Below, in pieces: positions 62,303 to 64,000 of a stretch of 64,000 nt of DNA; the first letter of the stretch is position 1; every line of letters begins with the position of its first letter. The DNA is from Streptomonospora alba. GTDB taxonomy: Bacteria > Actinomycetota > Actinomycetes > Streptosporangiales > Streptosporangiaceae. The notes under the pieces were generated by a model. The model had not been told where the DNA came from. It saw only the letters and a program-made list of their open reading frames with translations, and made no database searches. The stretch covers positions 124,001-188,000 of the forward strand of contig NZ_JROO01000009.1 of NCBI RefSeq assembly GCF_000826685.1, written 5' to 3'. The position numbers were made by a program, and so were the translations under genes.

Positions 62303-62375
62303 CGTGACCGGAGAAACCGTCGTCATCGACGGCGGCTAGCACGTGCTGTATCAGCCCGGCCAAGGCACGCGATGC
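62303..62375 (+). pseudogene. Remnant of a short-chain dehydrogenase 3' end
   Basis: VTGETVVIDGG, then TAG (62337-62339), then HVLYQPGQGTR. The first part is the nearly universal SDR C-terminal strand ((V/I)TG(Q/E)xxxVDGG), and many SDRs continue with Gln where TAG stands. No catalytic YxxxK or nucleotide fold is left upstream; 62030-62300 has only scattered, unrecognised coding-like pieces. Most of the gene is gone. Confidence 0.4.
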
Positions 62376-62395
62376 CGCGTGAAGCCCCGGGTGGG

Positions 62396-63151
62396 ATGAT
62401 GGAGCGCCCCCGCCCCGCCCCCCACGAGGAGCCGCTCGTGCCCCCCTCATCCCACCCTCCGGCGCTGTCTCGCCCCGTCCGCTCGCTCCTGGCCGTCCTG
62501 GGATGCGCAGGGTTCGCGCTCGGCGCCACTGCGGTGTTCACCACGGAGAACGGCACAGGCGCGACCGCGCTGATCGTGTTCGGCGGCGTGCTCCTGGTTG
62601 CGGCCTTCTTCGGCGACCGCATCGACAGCCTGGAGTTCGGCGGTGCCAACCTCCGGATGCGCGCGGCGGCGGCCGAGAAGTACCGCCAGGCCGAGGAGTC
62701 CGAACTGCGCGGCGACACGGATGCCGGCGAGCGGCTGCGCGGCGAGGCGCGTGCGCTGATGGAGGCCGCGGGCGTGATCGCCGAGGATTACCGCTCGACC
62801 CGGCGAATGATGCCGTCGGGCCCGGACCGCACGGCCGCCATGGAGCGGATCGTTGCGCGCGCCCGCGACTTGGGGCGCTCGGGTGCGTCCGACCCGGAGC
62901 AGGTGCGCGAGTGGCTGCGCTCCTCCGACGAAGAGCGGCGCGTGACGGCCCTGGGCATGATGCAGGCTGATCCGCGCCTACACGACTTCGACGCCCTGCT
63001 GCCACTTGTGGAGGAAGCCGGCAGCGCCTTCGAGCAGTATCACGCGTTGGTGCTCGCTGAGGAGATGGCCGACGGCCTCGGCCCCGAGCGGCGCCGACGG
63101 CCTCGGCCCCGAGCGGCGCCGGCGGCTCGCCACAGCGGTCCGCGCCGGTAA
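62396..63151 (+). CDS. Membrane-anchored hypothetical protein, C-terminus frameshifted by 25-bp duplication
   Basis: 251 residues from ATG 62396 (62399 equally possible, after GGGTGGG). Two helices (SLLAVLGCAGFALGATAVF and ATALIVFGGVLLVAAFFGD) precede a cytosolic helical region (RMRAAAAEKYRQAEESELRG, GERLRGEARALMEAAGVIAE). After EEMADGLGPERRRR the frame leaves the original path because a 25-bp unit is duplicated at 63071-63120. Without the second copy it would end LATAVRAGKGRYDFGHNRRR and AAEALLERLEGRADSR at 63236. No known family to me. Confidence 0.7.
   Translation: MMERPRPAPHEEPLVPPSSHPPALSRPVRSLLAVLGCAGFALGATAVFTTENGTGATALIVFGGVLLVAAFFGDRIDSLEFGGANLRMRAAAAEKYRQAEESELRGDTDAGERLRGEARALMEAAGVIAEDYRSTRRMMPSGPDRTAAMERIVARARDLGRSGASDPEQVREWLRSSDEERRVTALGMMQADPRLHDFDALLPLVEEAGSAFEQYHALVLAEEMADGLGPERRRRPRPRAAPAARHSGPRR
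63071..63120. repeat. Perfect 25-bp tandem duplication
   Basis: Two identical adjacent 25-bp units, 63071-63095 and 63096-63120 (each starts GACGGCCTCGG and ends GAGCGGCGCC). 25 is not a multiple of three, so the host frame shifts. Confidence 0.97.
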
Positions 63152-63284
63152 GGGGAGGTACGACTTCGGTCACAACCGGCGCCGGGCCGCCGAGGCGCTG
63201 TTGGAGCGGCTGGAGGGCCGGGCCGACAGCCGCTGACGGCGGGGAGGAGGTTTTCGCAGGGTGCCCGCGGAGGGCTCGCACGTA

Positions 63285-63303
63285 CTATACACACGATGTA
63301 TAG
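63285..63303. promoter_or_regulatory. Candidate PadR operator
   Basis: CTATACA-N5-TGTATAG, a perfect 7-bp inverted repeat 21 bp before the PadR start. ATAC/GTAT half-sites are typical of PadR autoregulation; a third GTGTACAG-like half lies right after it. Confidence 0.75.
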
Positions 63304-63324
63304 ACGTCGTGTACAGTCTCCGTC

Positions 63325-63849
63325 ATGTCCTTCGCGCACACGGTCCTCGGGCTGCTGGAGAACGGCCCGGCACACGGCTACGACCTCAAGAAGGTCTACG
63401 ACGAACACTTCGCACACGACCGGCCGCTGCACTACGGGCAGGTCTACGCCGCGCTGGCGCGGCTGCTCAAGAAGGGCCTGATCGAGGTCGCCGGCACCGA
63501 GACCGGCGGCGGGCCCGAGCGCAAGCGCTATGCCATCACCGACTCCGGTGTCACCGACCTGAACACCTGGCTGGGCACCCCCGAAGCGCCGCAGCAGTAC
63601 CTGCAGAGCACGCTCTACACCAAGGTCGTCCTGGCGCTGCTGGCCGGACGCCCTGCGGCGGACGTGCTGGAGGTGCAGCGCAGCGCCCACCTGAAATCGA
63701 TGCGTGAGCTGACCCGGCGCAAGACCGAAGGCGACCTCGCCGAACAGCTCATCTGCGACCACGCCCTCTTCCACCTGGAGGCCGACCTGCGATGGCTGGA
63801 GCTGACCGCCGCCCGGGTGGACGAGCTCGCCGAAGAGGTGAACCGGTGA
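63325..63849 (+). CDS. PadR family transcriptional regulator
   Basis: 174 residues. The PadR winged helix is HTVLGLLENGPAHGYDLKKV, YGQVYAALARLLKKGLIEVA and GPERKRYAITDSGVTDLNTW. The C-terminal helical domain (RELTRRKTEGDLAEQLICDH, then WLELTAARVDELAEEV) is the Vir_act_alpha_C type. It represses its own promoter and the coupled ABC transporter in many actinobacteria. Its TGA overlaps the next GTG start (GTGA), so the two are co-translated; the palindrome at 63285 is the likely operator. Confidence 0.92.
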   Translation: MSFAHTVLGLLENGPAHGYDLKKVYDEHFAHDRPLHYGQVYAALARLLKKGLIEVAGTETGGGPERKRYAITDSGVTDLNTWLGTPEAPQQYLQSTLYTKVVLALLAGRPAADVLEVQRSAHLKSMRELTRRKTEGDLAEQLICDHALFHLEADLRWLELTAARVDELAEEVNR

Positions 63850-64000
63850 ACACCCACGACACCGCCGCCGGCGCGGCTCCGGAAGGGGAGCTGCTGGCCG
63901 CCCGCGGACTGGCAAAGTCCTTCGGGCCCACTACGGCGCTGCACAACGCCTCATTCGACATCGACCCCGGCGAGATGGTGGCGGTCATGGGCGCCTCCGG
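63846..64000 (+). CDS. ABC transporter ATP-binding protein, N-terminal part
   Basis: A GTG at 63846 opens a frame to the window end: LLAARGLAKSFGPTTALHNA, SFDIDPGEMVAVMGASG. This is the A-loop region and the beginning of Walker A (GASG-x-GKS/T) of a LolD/MacB-type ABC ATPase. Coupling to PadR suggests a regulated exporter. The rest lies outside the window. Confidence 0.9.
   Translation, partial: MNTHDTAAGAAPEGELLAARGLAKSFGPTTALHNASFDIDPGEMVAVMGAS

Overview
The window is 64 kb of very GC-rich DNA with dense, short-spaced genes, many GTG starts and strong third-position G/C bias. Its markers are actinobacterial: a tRNA Glu-Asp-Phe cluster, PknG with GlnX and GlnH partners, an F420-dependent PPOX-class enzyme, an Rv2578c-type radical SAM protein with an intein, an ECF41-type sigma factor and two cytochromes P450. 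A Nocardiopsaceae or Streptosporangiales-like chromosome is my best guess. That placement is inference, since there is no rRNA or taxonomic marker gene. No prophage, conjugative element, CRISPR array or biosynthetic cluster is visible; the only mobile element is one IS30-family insertion sequence.

Layout. 1-9.9 kb: truncated MFS transporter, metallopeptidase, membrane phosphoesterase, three tRNAs with a terminator, small housekeeping genes, a second identical tRNA-Asp, an AviRa-like rRNA methyltransferase, an orphan NarJ-like chaperone behind a low-GC leader, and a sodium:alanine symporter. 9.9-16.5 kb: GNAT acetyltransferase, copper efflux module with two CsoR-like operators and CopA, a P450 with a degenerate ExxR motif, and two small zinc-ribbon proteins. 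16.8-29.3 kb: Ser/Thr kinase, F420 enzyme, second P450 with a long palindrome upstream, acyl-CoA dehydrogenase divergent from TetR, YbaK deacylase, a decayed methyltransferase, citrate synthase, HdeD-like protein and a complete NarL-type two-component system.

29.6-37.3 kb is the most coherent block: PknG-like kinase, PP2C phosphatase, a vWA-family protein that has lost its vWA domain, an FHA protein, a GlnX-like four-helix membrane protein and a GlnH-like binding protein. In mycobacteria and corynebacteria GlnH-GlnX senses external Asp/Glu and signals through PknG to an FHA protein controlling 2-oxoglutarate metabolism. Here phosphatase and FHA protein sit in the same gene line, and kinase, phosphatase and FHA protein all carry CxxC zinc ribbons.

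37.5-53.6 kb: DUF6221, a flavin disulfide reductase, pgi, a histidine phosphatase, the IS30 element (transposase frameshifted), a histidine kinase whose stop codon is supplied by the IS end, VanZ-like and SRPBCC proteins, KDPG-type aldolase, a frameshifted FAD oxidoreductase beside an ECF41-like sigma gene, and a DUF4232-like secreted protein. 53.8-64 kb: intein-bearing radical SAM gene with a LexA-type SOS box directly upstream, a phosphoesterase, AraC regulator, an MhqO-MhqD-MarR quinone-stress operon, an orphan response regulator, a gene frameshifted by a 25-bp tandem duplication, and a PadR regulator coupled to a truncated ABC transporter.

A recurring theme is small disruptive lesions (homopolymer, 4-, 8- and 25-bp tandem duplications, amber codons) in otherwise recognisable genes. 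They may be young pseudogenes or assembly errors, and raw reads would tell.
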